A stretch of 64,000 bases of DNA from positions 62,001 through 126,000 of the forward strand of contig NZ_JOCA01000018.1 of the NCBI RefSeq assembly GCF_000718785.1, in the 5' to 3' direction. Source of the stretch: Streptomyces sp. NRRL WC-3626. GTDB taxonomy: Bacteria > Actinomycetota > Actinomycetes > Streptomycetales > Streptomycetaceae. Below are positions 12,113-20,490 of the stretch, piece after piece; position 1 is the first letter of the stretch, and each line of letters opens with the position of its first letter. The notes below the pieces were generated by a model that was given only the letters and a program-made list of their open reading frames with translations, did no database searches and had not been told where the DNA came from. The translations under genes were made by a program, and so were the position numbers.

Positions 12113-12334
12113 ACCGCGTGGTGCACCCCGTCGAGCGGGAGTCGTTCCGGCGGCTGCGCGCCCGCCTCGGCACCTCGCACGTCCCGCCGCCGGCCCACCG
12201 TGTGCCGGCTGGGGGACGCCGTCGCCGGTGACGGCCTGACCCGTTCCGGCGCACGCCGTGCGGCCGGCGTCATCGCGGCCGCCGCGCTCAACGCCCCGCT
12301 GTACCACCCGATTTCACCCGAGGAGAACCTGTGA
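12109..12334 (+). pseudogene. cobH: Remnant of precorrin-8X methylmutase (cobH), deleted and frameshifted
   Basis: A GTG at 12109 overlaps the stop of cbiG-cobJ. The first 28 or so codons (VNRVVHPVERESFRRLRARL, then a TSH..PP motif) match the CobH/CbiC N-terminus. That frame then stops at 12229. From 12197 another frame reads TVCRLGDAVAGDGLTRS, a CobH middle block, and then GVIAAAALNAPLYH, a CobH C-terminal block, ending at 12334. About 75 of about 210 residues survive, so there are at least two internal deletions and a frameshift. Its final stop still overlaps the GTG of cbiX. CobH moves the C-11 methyl group to C-12; a working copy must be elsewhere if the strain makes cobalamin. Confidence 0.72.
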
Positions 12335-13236
12335 CCACCCCGCCCGCGCTGCTCATCGCCGGCCATGGCACCCGTGACGACGCCGGAGCGGAGGCGTTCC
12401 GTGACTTCGTGCGGGAGCTGGGGCGCCGCCACCCCGGACTGCCCGTCGCCGGAGGGTTCATCGAGCTGTCCCCGCCGCCCCTGGGTGAGGCCGTCGCCGA
12501 ACTGGTGGAGCGGGGGGCACGACGGTTCGCCGCCGTGCCGCTGATGCTGGTGTCCGCCGGTCACGCCAAGGGCGACATCCCGGCGGCGCTGGCCCGCGAG
12601 AGGGAACGCCACCCCGGGATCACGTACACGTACGGCCGTCCGCTGGGCCCGCACCCCGCGCTGCTGAGCGTGCTGGAGCGGCGGCTGGCCCAGGCGGTCG
12701 ACCCGTCCTGGGATCCGGCGGGGGTGACGGTGCTCCTGGTGGGGCGCGGGTCGACGGACCCGGACGCCAACGCCGAGGTGTTCAAGGCGGCCCGGCTGCT
12801 GTGGGAGGGGCGCGGCTACGCGGGGGTGGAGACGGCGTTCGTGTCGCTGGCCGCGCCGGACGTGCCGGACGGGCTGGAGCGGTGCGCGCGGCTGGGTGCG
12901 CGCCGGGTCGTGGTGCTGCCGTACTTCCTGTTCACCGGGATCCTGCCGGACCGGGTGCGGCGGCAGACGGAGGAGTGGGCGGCGGCGCATCCGGAGACCG
13001 AGGTGCGGTCGGCGGACGTCATAGGCCCGGAGCCGGAACTGCTGGACCTGGTGTGGGAGCGGTACGTGGAGGCCGTGAAGGGTGATCTCCGGATGAACTG
13101 CGACACCTGCGTGTACCGGATCGCGCTGCCGGGGTTCGAGGACAAGGTGGGGCTGGCGCAGCAGCCGCACTTCCACCCCGACGACGACGGTCACCATCAT
13201 CACGGGCACGGCCACGCGCACTCCCATGCGCACTGA
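12331..13236 (+). CDS. cbiX: Sirohydrochlorin cobaltochelatase-like protein CbiX, long form with His-rich tail
   Basis: 301 residues. Two tandem CbiX/SirB-type domains: the first opens LLIAGHGTRDDAGAEAF (about residues 7-23) with VPLMLVSAGHAKGDIP near 70-85; the second starts around VTVLLVGRGSTDPDANAEV near 132-150, and YFLFTGILPDRV near 194-205. This class II chelatase inserts Co2+ (or Fe2+) into sirohydrochlorin. A CDTC pair lies near 254-257, and the end, HFHPDDDGHHHHGHGHAHSH, is a metal-binding tail like those of long CbiX proteins. GTG at 12331 overlaps the last stop of the cobH remnant, and the gene overlaps the next by 11 bases. Having both this early chelatase and CobN in one cluster is notable. 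Confidence 0.9.
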   Translation: MTTPPALLIAGHGTRDDAGAEAFRDFVRELGRRHPGLPVAGGFIELSPPPLGEAVAELVERGARRFAAVPLMLVSAGHAKGDIPAALARERERHPGITYTYGRPLGPHPALLSVLERRLAQAVDPSWDPAGVTVLLVGRGSTDPDANAEVFKAARLLWEGRGYAGVETAFVSLAAPDVPDGLERCARLGARRVVVLPYFLFTGILPDRVRRQTEEWAAAHPETEVRSADVIGPEPELLDLVWERYVEAVKGDLRMNCDTCVYRIALPGFEDKVGLAQQPHFHPDDDGHHHHGHGHAHSHAH

Positions 13237-14293
13237 GTCCGGGGGCGGCGGGCACGATCTGCGGCATCACGGGGACGCGGAGGTGCGCGACGACGGGTCC
13301 GCGCTGGTCGACCTCGCGGTGAACGTCCGCGCGGACACGCCTCCCGTGTGGCTGCGGGAGCACATCGCCGGGTCGCTGTCCGGGCTCGCCGCCTACCCGG
13401 ACGGGCGGGCGGCGCGGGCGGCGGTGGCGGCGCGGCACGGGCTGGCGGTGGAGCGGGTACTGCTGACGGCCGGTGCGGCGGAGGCGTTCGTGCTGCTGGC
13501 GCGGGCGCTGAAGGTGCGCCGGCCGGTGGTGGTGCACCCGCAGTTCACGGAGCCGGAGGCGGCGCTGCGGGACGCGGGGCATGCGGTGGACCGGGTGCTG
13601 CTGCGGGAGGCGGACGGTTTCCGGCTGGACCCGTCGGCGGTGCCGCCGGACGCGGACCTGGTGGTGATCGGTAACCCGACGAATCCGACGTCGGTGCTGC
13701 ATCCGGCCGGTACGGTCGCCGGGCTCGCCCGGCCGGGGCGGACGCTGGTGGTGGACGAGGCGTTCATGGACGCGGTGCCGGGCGAGCGCGAGGCGCTGGC
13801 GGGGCGGACGGATGTGCCCGGGCTCGTCGTGCTGCGGAGTCTCACGAAGACGTGGGGGCTGGCGGGGCTGCGGATCGGGTATGTGCTGGCGGCGGAGTCG
13901 ACCGTCGCGGAGCTGGAGCGGGCGCAGGCGTTGTGGGCGGTGTCGACGCCGGCGCTGGTGGCGGCGGAGGCGTGTGTGGGGGCGCGGGGGGTTTCGGAGG
14001 CGGCTGAGGCGGCACGGCGTATCGCGGCGGACCGTTCGTATCTGGTGGCGGGGCTGGGGGAGTTCGCCGGGCACGGGCTGCGGGTCGTGGAACCCGCCGA
14101 GGGGCCCTTCGTTCTGGTTCGGTTGGAGCGGGCTGCGGTGGTGCGGCGGCGGTTGCGGGCGCTCGGTTACGCGGTGCGGCGTGGGGACACGTTTCCGGGA
14201 CTGGGTGAGGAGTGGTTGCGGGTCGCGGTGCGGGACCGGGGGACGGTGGACGGGTTTCTGGGGGCGCTCGGGCGTGCGCTGGGCACGGAGTGA
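13226..14293 (+). CDS. cobC: CobC/CobD-like PLP aminotransferase (L-threonine-O-3-phosphate decarboxylase family)
   Basis: 355 residues, fold-type I aminotransferase. The PLP lysine is Lys208 in the block SLTKTWGLAGLRIGY; VIGNPTNPTS and VVDEAFMDAVPGE supply the Asn and Asp that hold the cofactor. This family makes (R)-1-aminopropan-2-ol phosphate for the nucleotide loop. Members in actinobacteria are also close to histidinol-phosphate aminotransferases, so context (end of a cobalamin operon, overlap of 11 bases with cbiX) supports the call. The ATG at 13226 lies within the His-tail codons of cbiX. A strong hairpin follows at 14351. Confidence 0.85.
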   Translation: MRTESGGGGHDLRHHGDAEVRDDGSALVDLAVNVRADTPPVWLREHIAGSLSGLAAYPDGRAARAAVAARHGLAVERVLLTAGAAEAFVLLARALKVRRPVVVHPQFTEPEAALRDAGHAVDRVLLREADGFRLDPSAVPPDADLVVIGNPTNPTSVLHPAGTVAGLARPGRTLVVDEAFMDAVPGEREALAGRTDVPGLVVLRSLTKTWGLAGLRIGYVLAAESTVAELERAQALWAVSTPALVAAEACVGARGVSEAAEAARRIAADRSYLVAGLGEFAGHGLRVVEPAEGPFVLVRLERAAVVRRRLRALGYAVRRGDTFPGLGEEWLRVAVRDRGTVDGFLGALGRALGTE

Positions 14294-14295
14294 TG

Positions 14296-14374
14296 TCGCC
14301 CCCGCCGCCCCTTCCCGTCCCGAACCTGGGGCTCCGCCCCAGACCCCGCTCCTCAAACGCCGGAGGGGCTGAAA
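14296..14374 (+). repeat. Dispersed repeat family A, intergenic copy after cobC
   Basis: Same blocks as at 7040 and 20314: CGCCCCCGCCGCCCCTTCCC, a CTGGGGCTCCGCCCCAG hairpin and CCTCAAACGCCGGAGGGGCT. Its last block doubles as the left arm of the terminator hairpin. Confidence 0.85.
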
Positions 14375-14397
14375 CTCAGCCCCTCCGGCGTTTGAGG
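14351..14397. terminator. Bidirectional terminator hairpin
   Basis: Perfect 22-bp inverted repeat (14351-14372 with 14376-14397) and a 3-base loop, between the convergent cobC and the LAETG protein gene. There is no long T run, as usual in Streptomyces. Confidence 0.9.
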
Positions 14398-14404
14398 AAA
14401 TCCC

Positions 14405-15274
14405 CTACCCCACCCGCCGCCGCGCCAGTGCCACCGCTCCGCCCCCCGCCGCCAGGAGGGCGACCGCGCCGGCCGCGACGTACGGGGTCGTCGACGAACT
14501 CCCCGTCTCCGCCAGGTCCGCCTCCGCCCGCACCCCCTGCGGCTCAGCCCCGGCCGCGACCGCCGGAGCCGAGCACCGGGCCTCCGCCACCGTCACTGTC
14601 CCCTCGACCTCGGCCACGTTCAGCTTCAACGGGTTGACGGACACGTCGAGCCGCAGCGCCGTCGCCGCAGCCGACTCCGACGTCGTCTTCGTCCCGGACA
14701 GGTTCAGCCGGACGGACCCCACCCCCGGCACCTCGACATCCGTCGGCCCCCCGGACGTCAGCCGCACCCGCTTCCCCAGCACCGTCACCGCCGCCGGCAG
14801 CGTCACGGAGGCTTTCGGCGTCTCCCCCGCCACGCACACCGCCTTCGAGCTCACCGTCTCGAGCTCGACGACCGACAGCAGCGGCAGCCCCGGGACATGG
14901 AGCCGGGCGGCGGCCAGGTGGGCGGACGCCTCCGCCCGCCCGTCCCGCACCGTGGAGGCCGCGTCGGCCGCCTCCGCCCGCAGCACGCTGAACGGCTTGC
15001 CGCCGTCGACGCCGTCGAGGGTGGCGGTCAGCGCCGTCTCGCGTGCGCTCTGCGGGGCGGAGACCTCGTTGAGGGAGACGGTGAGCGGCGCGTGGACGGT
15101 TCTGTTGAGCAGGGACACGTCCAGCCCGGTACGCAGGACGGCGGCGCTCGCGCTGCCGGGGTCGCCCTCGGTGGCATGGGCGGCGGTGGAGCCCGTGCCG
15201 GACAGGGCGGCGAGGACGGCGGCCGCGGCGACGGCGGACCAACGGCGTGCGGGCGTACGGAAGCTGGTGTTCAC
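14405..15274 (-). CDS. Secreted cell-wall-anchored protein with LAETG sorting signal
   Basis: 289 residues. An N-terminal signal peptide (RTPARRW, then an Ala/Leu core ending AAHA near residue 37) and a C-terminal sorting signal: LAETG at residues 254-258, a hydrophobic stretch, then ARRRVG. LAXTG is the motif of class E sortases in Streptomyces, so the mature protein should be joined to peptidoglycan. The middle has no recognised domain; it is Val/Thr/Ala-rich with two or more beta-rich segments and a few Cys. The GTG at 15274 is preferred because a TAATGT -10-like element (15295-15300) overlaps the alternative ATG at 15298. Convergent with cobC. Confidence 0.8.
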   Translation of the reverse strand: MNTSFRTPARRWSAVAAAAVLAALSGTGSTAAHATEGDPGSASAAVLRTGLDVSLLNRTVHAPLTVSLNEVSAPQSARETALTATLDGVDGGKPFSVLRAEAADAASTVRDGRAEASAHLAAARLHVPGLPLLSVVELETVSSKAVCVAGETPKASVTLPAAVTVLGKRVRLTSGGPTDVEVPGVGSVRLNLSGTKTTSESAAATALRLDVSVNPLKLNVAEVEGTVTVAEARCSAPAVAAGAEPQGVRAEADLAETGSSSTTPYVAAGAVALLAAGGGAVALARRRVG

Positions 15275-15420
15275 GGTGGCGGGACCCCCATGGGACATTA
15301 CTGGGACCCGCAAAGAATGTCCGTATGTACGACGAACCGTCAGCGATCCGCCACCTCTTCACTCCTTCGAGTCGATATGGCGGATGCGTTCGAATCAGGA
15401 GGTACGGCTGTTCCCTGCCG

Positions 15421-16512
15421 TCACCCGACCACGCGCCCGTTCAGTACCACCCGGCGCGGATCGGCGAGTACACGGAGGTCCGCGCGCGGGTCGGAGCCGT
15501 AGACCACCAGGTCGGCCGGGGCGCCCTCCTCCAGGCCCGGGCGGCCGAGCCACTTCCTGGCGGCCCAGGTACCGGCGGCCAGTGCCTCGACGGGCGGGAT
15601 GCCGGCCTTGGCCAGTTCGGCGACCTCCTCGCCCGCCAGGCCGTGCGGGAGCGTCCCGCCGGCGTCCGTGCCGACGAAGACGGGGATGCCGGCGTCGTAG
15701 GCGGAGCGCACGGTGTCGTAGCGGCGTTCGTGGAGCCGGCGCATATGGGCCGACCAGCGCGGGAACCTGGACTCGCCGCCGTCGGCGAGGGCGGGGAAGG
15801 TGGCGATGTTGACGAGGGTGGGGACGATCGCGACGCCCCGTTCGGCGAACAGCGGGATGGTGTCGTCGGTGAGACCCGTCGCGTGCTCGACGCAGTCGAT
15901 GCCGGCCTCCACCAGGTCCCGCAGCGAGTCCTCGGCGAAGCAGTGCGCGGTGACGCGGGCGCCCAGCCGGTGCGCCTCGGCGATCGCGGCCCGCACGGCG
16001 CCGCGCGGCCAGCAGGCCGACAGATCGCCCAGATCGCGGTCGATCCAGTCGCCCACCAGTTTCACCCAGCCGTCGCCGCGCCGGGCCTCCTGGGCGACGT
16101 ACGCGACAAGGTCGTCCGGCTCGACCTCCCAGGCGTAGCCGCGGATGTAGCGGCGGGTGCGGGCGATGTGCCGGCCCGCCCGGATGATCTTCGGGAGGTC
16201 GTCGCGGGAGTCGATCCAGCGGGTGTCGGAGGGCGAGCCGGCGTCACGCAGCAGCAGGGCGCCGGCCTCCCGGTCGGCGAGCGCCTGCTTCTCGGCGACG
16301 TCCTCGGGGACGGCGCCGTGCCGGTCGAGGCCCACATGGCAGTGGGCGTCGACCAGACCGGGCAGTGCCCAGCCGTCGACGGTACGGATGTCGCGGGCGC
16401 CGGCGGGACGGTCGTAGGCGATCCGGCCGTCGACCACCCACAGTTCGTCGCGGACCTCGTCCGGGCCGACGAGGATCCGCCCCTTCACGTGCAGCACCGC
16501 GCGTTCGCTCAT
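15421..16512 (-). CDS. Amidohydrolase family protein
   Basis: 363 residues, metal-dependent hydrolase superfamily. It has the PGLVDAHCHVGLD motif (HxH metal ligands, about residues 50-62), a central ...WVKLVGD lysine, AHCFAED and CVEHATGL with further His ligands, and FVGTDAGGTLPHG with the late Asp. The order is that of imidazolonepropionase/prolidase-like amidohydrolases, but I cannot name the substrate. The ATG at 16512 is preferred to the GTG at 16521. It starts 21 bases after the stop of the ABC ATPase gene on the same strand, so it probably belongs to that transport operon and may act on the imported compound. Confidence 0.8.
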   Translation of the reverse strand: MSERAVLHVKGRILVGPDEVRDELWVVDGRIAYDRPAGARDIRTVDGWALPGLVDAHCHVGLDRHGAVPEDVAEKQALADREAGALLLRDAGSPSDTRWIDSRDDLPKIIRAGRHIARTRRYIRGYAWEVEPDDLVAYVAQEARRGDGWVKLVGDWIDRDLGDLSACWPRGAVRAAIAEAHRLGARVTAHCFAEDSLRDLVEAGIDCVEHATGLTDDTIPLFAERGVAIVPTLVNIATFPALADGGESRFPRWSAHMRRLHERRYDTVRSAYDAGIPVFVGTDAGGTLPHGLAGEEVAELAKAGIPPVEALAAGTWAARKWLGRPGLEEGAPADLVVYGSDPRADLRVLADPRRVVLNGRVVG

Positions 16513-16533
16513 ACCCGGCACCCTAATGACCCG

Positions 16534-17331
16534 CTACTCGGACTTGCCCACCTGGTCCGAGGTCTCCTCCTCCACGTTCGCCATGGCGGGGTCGAGGAGA
16601 CGGGAGAGGAAGTGGCGGGTGCGGTCGTGGCGTGGGTCGCCGATGACCTGTGCGGGGGTGCCGTCCTCGACGACGACCCCGCCGTCCATGAAGACGACCC
16701 GGTCGGCGACCTCGCGGGCGAACGTCATCTCGTGGGTGACGACCATCATCGTCATGCCCTCGTCGGCCAGCATGCGCATGACGGCCAGGACGTCACCGAC
16801 CAGTTCGGGGTCGAGCGCCGAGGTCGGCTCGTCGAACAGCATCACCTCGGGGCCCATGGCCAGCGCGCGGGCGATGGCGACGCGCTGCTGCTGGCCGCCG
16901 GAGAGGGAGGACGGGTAGGCGTCCGCCTTCTCGGCGAGGCCCACGCGCCGGAGGTTCTCGGCGGCCACCTTCGCCGCCTCGGACTTGCCCCGGCGCAGCA
17001 CCCTGCGCTGCGGCAGGGTGAGGTTCTCGGTCACGGTGAGGTGCGGGAACAGGTTGAACTGCTGGAAGACCATGCCGATACGGCGGCGTACGGCGTCGAT
17101 GTCGACGTCGGGGTCGGTGAGTTCCGTGCCGCCGACGAACACCTGCCCCTTCGTGGGTTCCTCCAGCAGGTTCACGCACCGCAGCAGGGTCGACTTGCCG
17201 GAGCCGGACGGGCCGATGACGCAGACGACCTCGCCCTGGCCGATCTCCAGGTCGATGCCGCGCAGCACATGGTTGTCGCCGAAGGACTTGTGCAGTCCGC
17301 TGACGTGGATCTCGGATCGGCTCGGGCTCAT
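16534..17331 (-). CDS. Polar amino-acid ABC transporter ATP-binding protein
   Basis: 265 residues. Walker [10 protein letters not shown] (about residues 44-52), Q-loop [10 protein letters not shown], signature LSGGQQQR, Walker [14 protein letters not shown] and the switch histidine in VVTHEM: a full nucleotide-binding subunit of the PAAT family (GlnQ/GluA type). The ATG at 17331 overlaps the permease stop (ATGA), which fixes the start. Operon order is binding protein, permease, ATPase, amidohydrolase. Confidence 0.93.
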   Translation of the reverse strand: MSPSRSEIHVSGLHKSFGDNHVLRGIDLEIGQGEVVCVIGPSGSGKSTLLRCVNLLEEPTKGQVFVGGTELTDPDVDIDAVRRRIGMVFQQFNLFPHLTVTENLTLPQRRVLRRGKSEAAKVAAENLRRVGLAEKADAYPSSLSGGQQQRVAIARALAMGPEVMLFDEPTSALDPELVGDVLAVMRMLADEGMTMMVVTHEMTFAREVADRVVFMDGGVVVEDGTPAQVIGDPRHDRTRHFLSRLLDPAMANVEEETSDQVGKSE

Positions 17332-18164
17332 TTCACGGCCTCCTGGGCCTTGGCCTCCATCCGGCGCACGACGAGGCCGAGCGGGATGGTGATCAGCAGG
17401 TAGCACAGGCCGGCCACCAGGATGGGCGTGGAGTTGGCGGTCTGGCTGGCCAGGTCACGGCCGTACTTGGACAGTTCGCGCTCCTCCAGGGTGACGCCGA
17501 GGAACAGCACCAGCGAGGAATCCTTGAAGAGCAGGACGAGTTCGTTGGTGAGCGGGGGGAGGATGATGCGGAACGCCTGCGGGATGATGATGGAGACCAT
17601 GGCGCGGGCGGGCGAGAAGCCCAGCGAACGGGCCGCCTCCATCTGTCCCTTGGGTACGGCCTGGATGCCGGCCCGGATCGTCTCGGCCATGTAGGCGGCC
17701 GCCACCAGGCCGAGCGCGAGGGCGACCTTGCCGTAGGTACCGCCGATGATCTCCGTGCCGGGGAAGGCGAGGGGCACGGCGACGCCGATGAAGATGAAGA
17801 TCAGCAGGGCCGGCAGGCCGCGGAAGATCTCGATGTAGATGCCGGCCAGCCAGCGGTAGGGGCCGACCGACGACAGCCGCATCAGAGCGATCAGCATGCC
17901 GAGGGCGAGCCCGACGGCGAAGCCGGTGACCGTGTAGAGCACGGTGTTCTTCAGCGCCAGCGTGATGACGTCCGGGAACATCCGCTCGGCGATGTCGGCC
18001 TGCGCGAACTGGTTCTTCAGCCTGCCCCAGTCGGCCGCGACCGCGAAGGCGATCACGGCCGCGACGAAGACGACGTACTGGACGCCGCGCGACAGACGGC
18101 GCTTCTGCCGCCGGGTCAGGCCCTTCTTCTTCGGCTGGAGGTCGAGCTTCTCCGTGTCGGCCAT
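17328..18164 (-). CDS. Polar amino-acid ABC transporter permease
   Basis: 278 residues with about five to six membrane segments and a basic cytoplasmic N-terminus rich in Lys. The EAA loop is seen in [20 protein letters not shown], typical of His/Gln/Glu permeases. Only one permease gene is present, so it probably works as a homodimer. It starts 4 bases after the binding-protein stop and overlaps the ATPase start. Confidence 0.92.
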   Translation of the reverse strand: MADTEKLDLQPKKKGLTRRQKRRLSRGVQYVVFVAAVIAFAVAADWGRLKNQFAQADIAERMFPDVITLALKNTVLYTVTGFAVGLALGMLIALMRLSSVGPYRWLAGIYIEIFRGLPALLIFIFIGVAVPLAFPGTEIIGGTYGKVALALGLVAAAYMAETIRAGIQAVPKGQMEAARSLGFSPARAMVSIIIPQAFRIILPPLTNELVLLFKDSSLVLFLGVTLEERELSKYGRDLASQTANSTPILVAGLCYLLITIPLGLVVRRMEAKAQEAVK

Positions 18165-18168
18165 GGGA

Positions 18169-19020
18169 TCAGGACGCGGCCGGCGAGGCGGCGGACTCGT
18201 CGTACGGGCCGATCCACTTCTCGTAGAGCTCCTTGTACGTGCCGTCGGCCTTGGCGTCCGCGAGGGCCTTGTCGACGGCCTCGCGCAGCTTGGTGTTGCC
18301 CTTCTTCACCGTGAAGCCGTACTCCTCGCCGGTGTCGATCTGCTCGGCGACCTCGAAGGCGTCGGCGTTGGCCTTGTCCTTCAGCCAGCCCTGGACGACC
18401 GGGTAGTCGATGACGACGGCCTTGACCTGGCCGGTGCGCAGTCCGTTGAGGACGGCGTCGGAGGACTCGAAGGAGACCGGGTCGAAGCCCTGGCCCTTGA
18501 CGTAGTCCTCGCCGGTGGTCTGCGCCTGCGCGCCGAGCTTGACGTTCTTCGACTTCACGTCGGCGAGGGAGCCGACGCCGCTGCCCTTGGCGACGAGGAC
18601 GGCCTGGGTGGCGTTGAAGTACGGGTCGGAGAAGTCGACGTTCTTCTTCCGCTCGTCGGTGATGGTCATACCGGCCGCGGCCAGGTCGCACTCGCCGGAG
18701 TTGAGGAAGGCACCCGTCTTGAAGTTCTCGAAGGGGGTGTCGAGGATCTCCTGCTTCACGCCCAGCTCGTCGGCGACCAGGTCGATGAGCGCGACGTCGA
18801 AGCCCTGCACCTTGCCGTCGATCTCCGACTGGAACGGCGGGTACGGAAGGTGGGTGCAGGTGGTGAGCTGTCCCGCCTTGACGAGCTCGACTCCGCCGGC
18901 GGCGGTCTTGGAGCCGCTGCCTCCGTCGTCGCTGGAGGTGCAGGCGGACAGGAGGACCAGCCCGGCCGTCGCGGTGGTGGCGGCCAGAACACGGGTCCGG
19001 CGGCCGAGGAGCGTTGTCAC
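18169..19020 (-). CDS. Amino-acid ABC transporter substrate-binding lipoprotein
   Basis: 283 residues. Lipoprotein signal with LLSAC, the lipidated Cys at residue 27, then a Ser/Asp/Gly linker. The SBP_bac_3 fold is indicated by GFDVALIDLVADELG, FENFKTGAFLNSGECDLAAA and the repeated NVDFSDPY and GLRTGQVKAVVID blocks. It should deliver a polar amino acid or derivative to the adjoining permease. GTG start with GGAGG a few bases upstream. A consensus promoter with a palindrome over its -35 box precedes it (19053-19083). Confidence 0.92.
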   Translation of the reverse strand: MTTLLGRRTRVLAATTATAGLVLLSACTSSDDGGSGSKTAAGGVELVKAGQLTTCTHLPYPPFQSEIDGKVQGFDVALIDLVADELGVKQEILDTPFENFKTGAFLNSGECDLAAAGMTITDERKKNVDFSDPYFNATQAVLVAKGSGVGSLADVKSKNVKLGAQAQTTGEDYVKGQGFDPVSFESSDAVLNGLRTGQVKAVVIDYPVVQGWLKDKANADAFEVAEQIDTGEEYGFTVKKGNTKLREAVDKALADAKADGTYKELYEKWIGPYDESAASPAAS

Positions 19021-19052
19021 GGGAGCCTCCTGTCAGGGAACTTTGCGTTCCG

Positions 19053-19083
19053 ATTATAAGGAGAGGTTTGAGGCTCTCAAACC
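19053..19083 (-). promoter_or_regulatory. Vegetative promoter with overlapping operator-like palindrome for the amino-acid transporter
   Basis: Read on the minus strand: TTGAGA (19075-19080), 16 bases, TATAAT (19053-19058), close to the principal sigma consensus. The perfect inverted repeat GGTTTGAG-GCT-CTCAAACC (19065-19083) overlaps the -35 box and part of the spacer, a position where a bound protein would block transcription. Confidence 0.7.
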
Positions 19084-19206
19084 AATCCGATGGTCGCGGA
19101 GCGATCCGGCCTGAGAAACCTGCGGTCGGACCGCGCCACGGGCGAAGGTCTACCCTCGATCACGTCGTACGTACCCGCACCGCCGCGAAGTGAAGAGAGC
19201 ACCGCC

Positions 19207-20307
19207 GTGACCCATCCCTTTCTCGATCTGCCCCCGCTGAGCGCCGCGCACTTCGCGTCGGTCGAGGACGGGGTGGCACGGCTGCTGCGTACGGAGCAGG
19301 ACGTCGTGATCATGCAGGGTGAGGCGCTGCTGCCGCTGGAGGGCGCGATCCGCGCGACGGCCGGCCCCGGCACGACGGCACTGAACGTCATCACCGGCCC
19401 CTACGGGCAGACCTTTGGCGACTGGCTGCGGGACTGCGGTGCCACCGTGATCGATCTGGCGGTTCCGTTCCATACGGCGGTGACGGCCGGGCAGGTCCGG
19501 GAGGCGTTCGCCGAGCATCCGGAGATCGACTTCGTGTCGCTGGTCCACGCGGAGGCGGCGACCGGGAACACCAACCCGGTCGCGGAGATCGGCGAGGTGG
19601 TGCGGGCGCACGGGGCGCTGTTCTATCTGGACGCGGTGGCGTCGATCGGGGCGGAGCCGGTGCTGCCGGACGCGTGGGGCGTGGACCTGTGCGTGATCGG
19701 GGCGCAGAAGGCGATGGGCGGTCCGGCCGGGGTGTCGGCGGTGTCGGTGAGCGAGCGGGCGTGGGCACGGATGGCGGCGAACCCGCTGGCGCCGCGGCGA
19801 TCGTATCTGTCGCTGCTGGACTGGAAGGAGCGCTGGATCGACGGCGGGCGGAAGGTGCTGCTCCACGCTCCGGCGCAGTTGGAGATGCTGGCGCTTCAGG
19901 CGTGTGTGGAGCGGATCGCGGCGGTGGGGCTCGACGCGGTGATGGCGCGGCACGCGGCCGCCGCGGCTGCCACGCGGGCGGGGGCGCTGGCGTTGGGCGG
20001 GGGGCTCGAGCCGTATGTGCGGGACGCGGCGGAGGCGGCGCCGGTCGCCACGACTCTGCGGGTGCCGTCCGGCACGGTGGCGGCGGAGTTGGTGGCCCGC
20101 GCGCTGGCCGCCGATCCGGCGCTTCCGCTGGCCGCGGGTGGGGGTGCTCTCGCCAAGGAGATGATCCGGGTCAACCACTATGGTTCCGAGGCGGCGCCGG
20201 GGGCGGTGCGGGCGAGTCTGGCGGCGCTGGGGGCGGCGCTCGGTGAGCAGGGGCCGGGCGTGGACGTGGAGGCCGCCCTGCGAGCCGCGGACACGGCCTG
20301 GATCTGA
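19207..20307 (+). CDS. Class V PLP-dependent aminotransferase
   Basis: 366 residues. The family of alanine-glyoxylate, serine-pyruvate and 2-aminoethylphosphonate aminotransferases. The PLP lysine is probably Lys168 in LCVIGAQKAMGGPAGVS; VSLVHAEAATGNTNP and FYLDAVASIGAEP carry the cofactor-binding residues. The GTG at 19207 is chosen because a GAAGAGAG site lies about 8 bases upstream and the conserved region begins soon after; the frame stays open to 19090. Divergent from the amino-acid transporter, so a shared substrate is possible. Followed by a large repeat palindrome. Confidence 0.85.
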   Translation: MTHPFLDLPPLSAAHFASVEDGVARLLRTEQDVVIMQGEALLPLEGAIRATAGPGTTALNVITGPYGQTFGDWLRDCGATVIDLAVPFHTAVTAGQVREAFAEHPEIDFVSLVHAEAATGNTNPVAEIGEVVRAHGALFYLDAVASIGAEPVLPDAWGVDLCVIGAQKAMGGPAGVSAVSVSERAWARMAANPLAPRRSYLSLLDWKERWIDGGRKVLLHAPAQLEMLALQACVERIAAVGLDAVMARHAAAAAATRAGALALGGGLEPYVRDAAEAAPVATTLRVPSGTVAAELVARALAADPALPLAAGGGALAKEMIRVNHYGSEAAPGAVRASLAALGAALGEQGPGVDVEAALRAADTAWI

Positions 20308-20313
20308 TTCCTT

Positions 20314-20490
20314 CTTCGCCCCGCCACCCCTTCCCGTCCCCTCCCTGGGGCTGCGCCCCAGACCCCTGTCGGCCCTTCGGGCCTCGTCCTCGAACGCCGG
20401 ACGGGCTGAAGACAGCCCCTCCGGCGTTCGAGGAGCGGGGGTCCGGGGGCGGCGCCCCCGGTTCGGGACGGGAAGGGGCGGCGGGGGCGT
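20314..20490. repeat. Two family A repeats head to head, forming a long palindrome and terminator
   Basis: The left half (20314-20410) has the family A order; the right half (20411-20490) is its inverted copy, ending in GGGACGGGAAGGGGCGGCGG. The centre 20388-20433 is a hairpin with arms CCTCGAACGCCGGA and TCCGGCGTTCGAGG, well placed to end transcription of the aminotransferase gene. Confidence 0.85.

Noticed and set aside
10001..12307. A 768-codon minus-strand frame opposite cobM to cobH
   Set aside because: Low-complexity Arg/Gly/His composition, spans several real genes, no ribosome site. Shadow frame.
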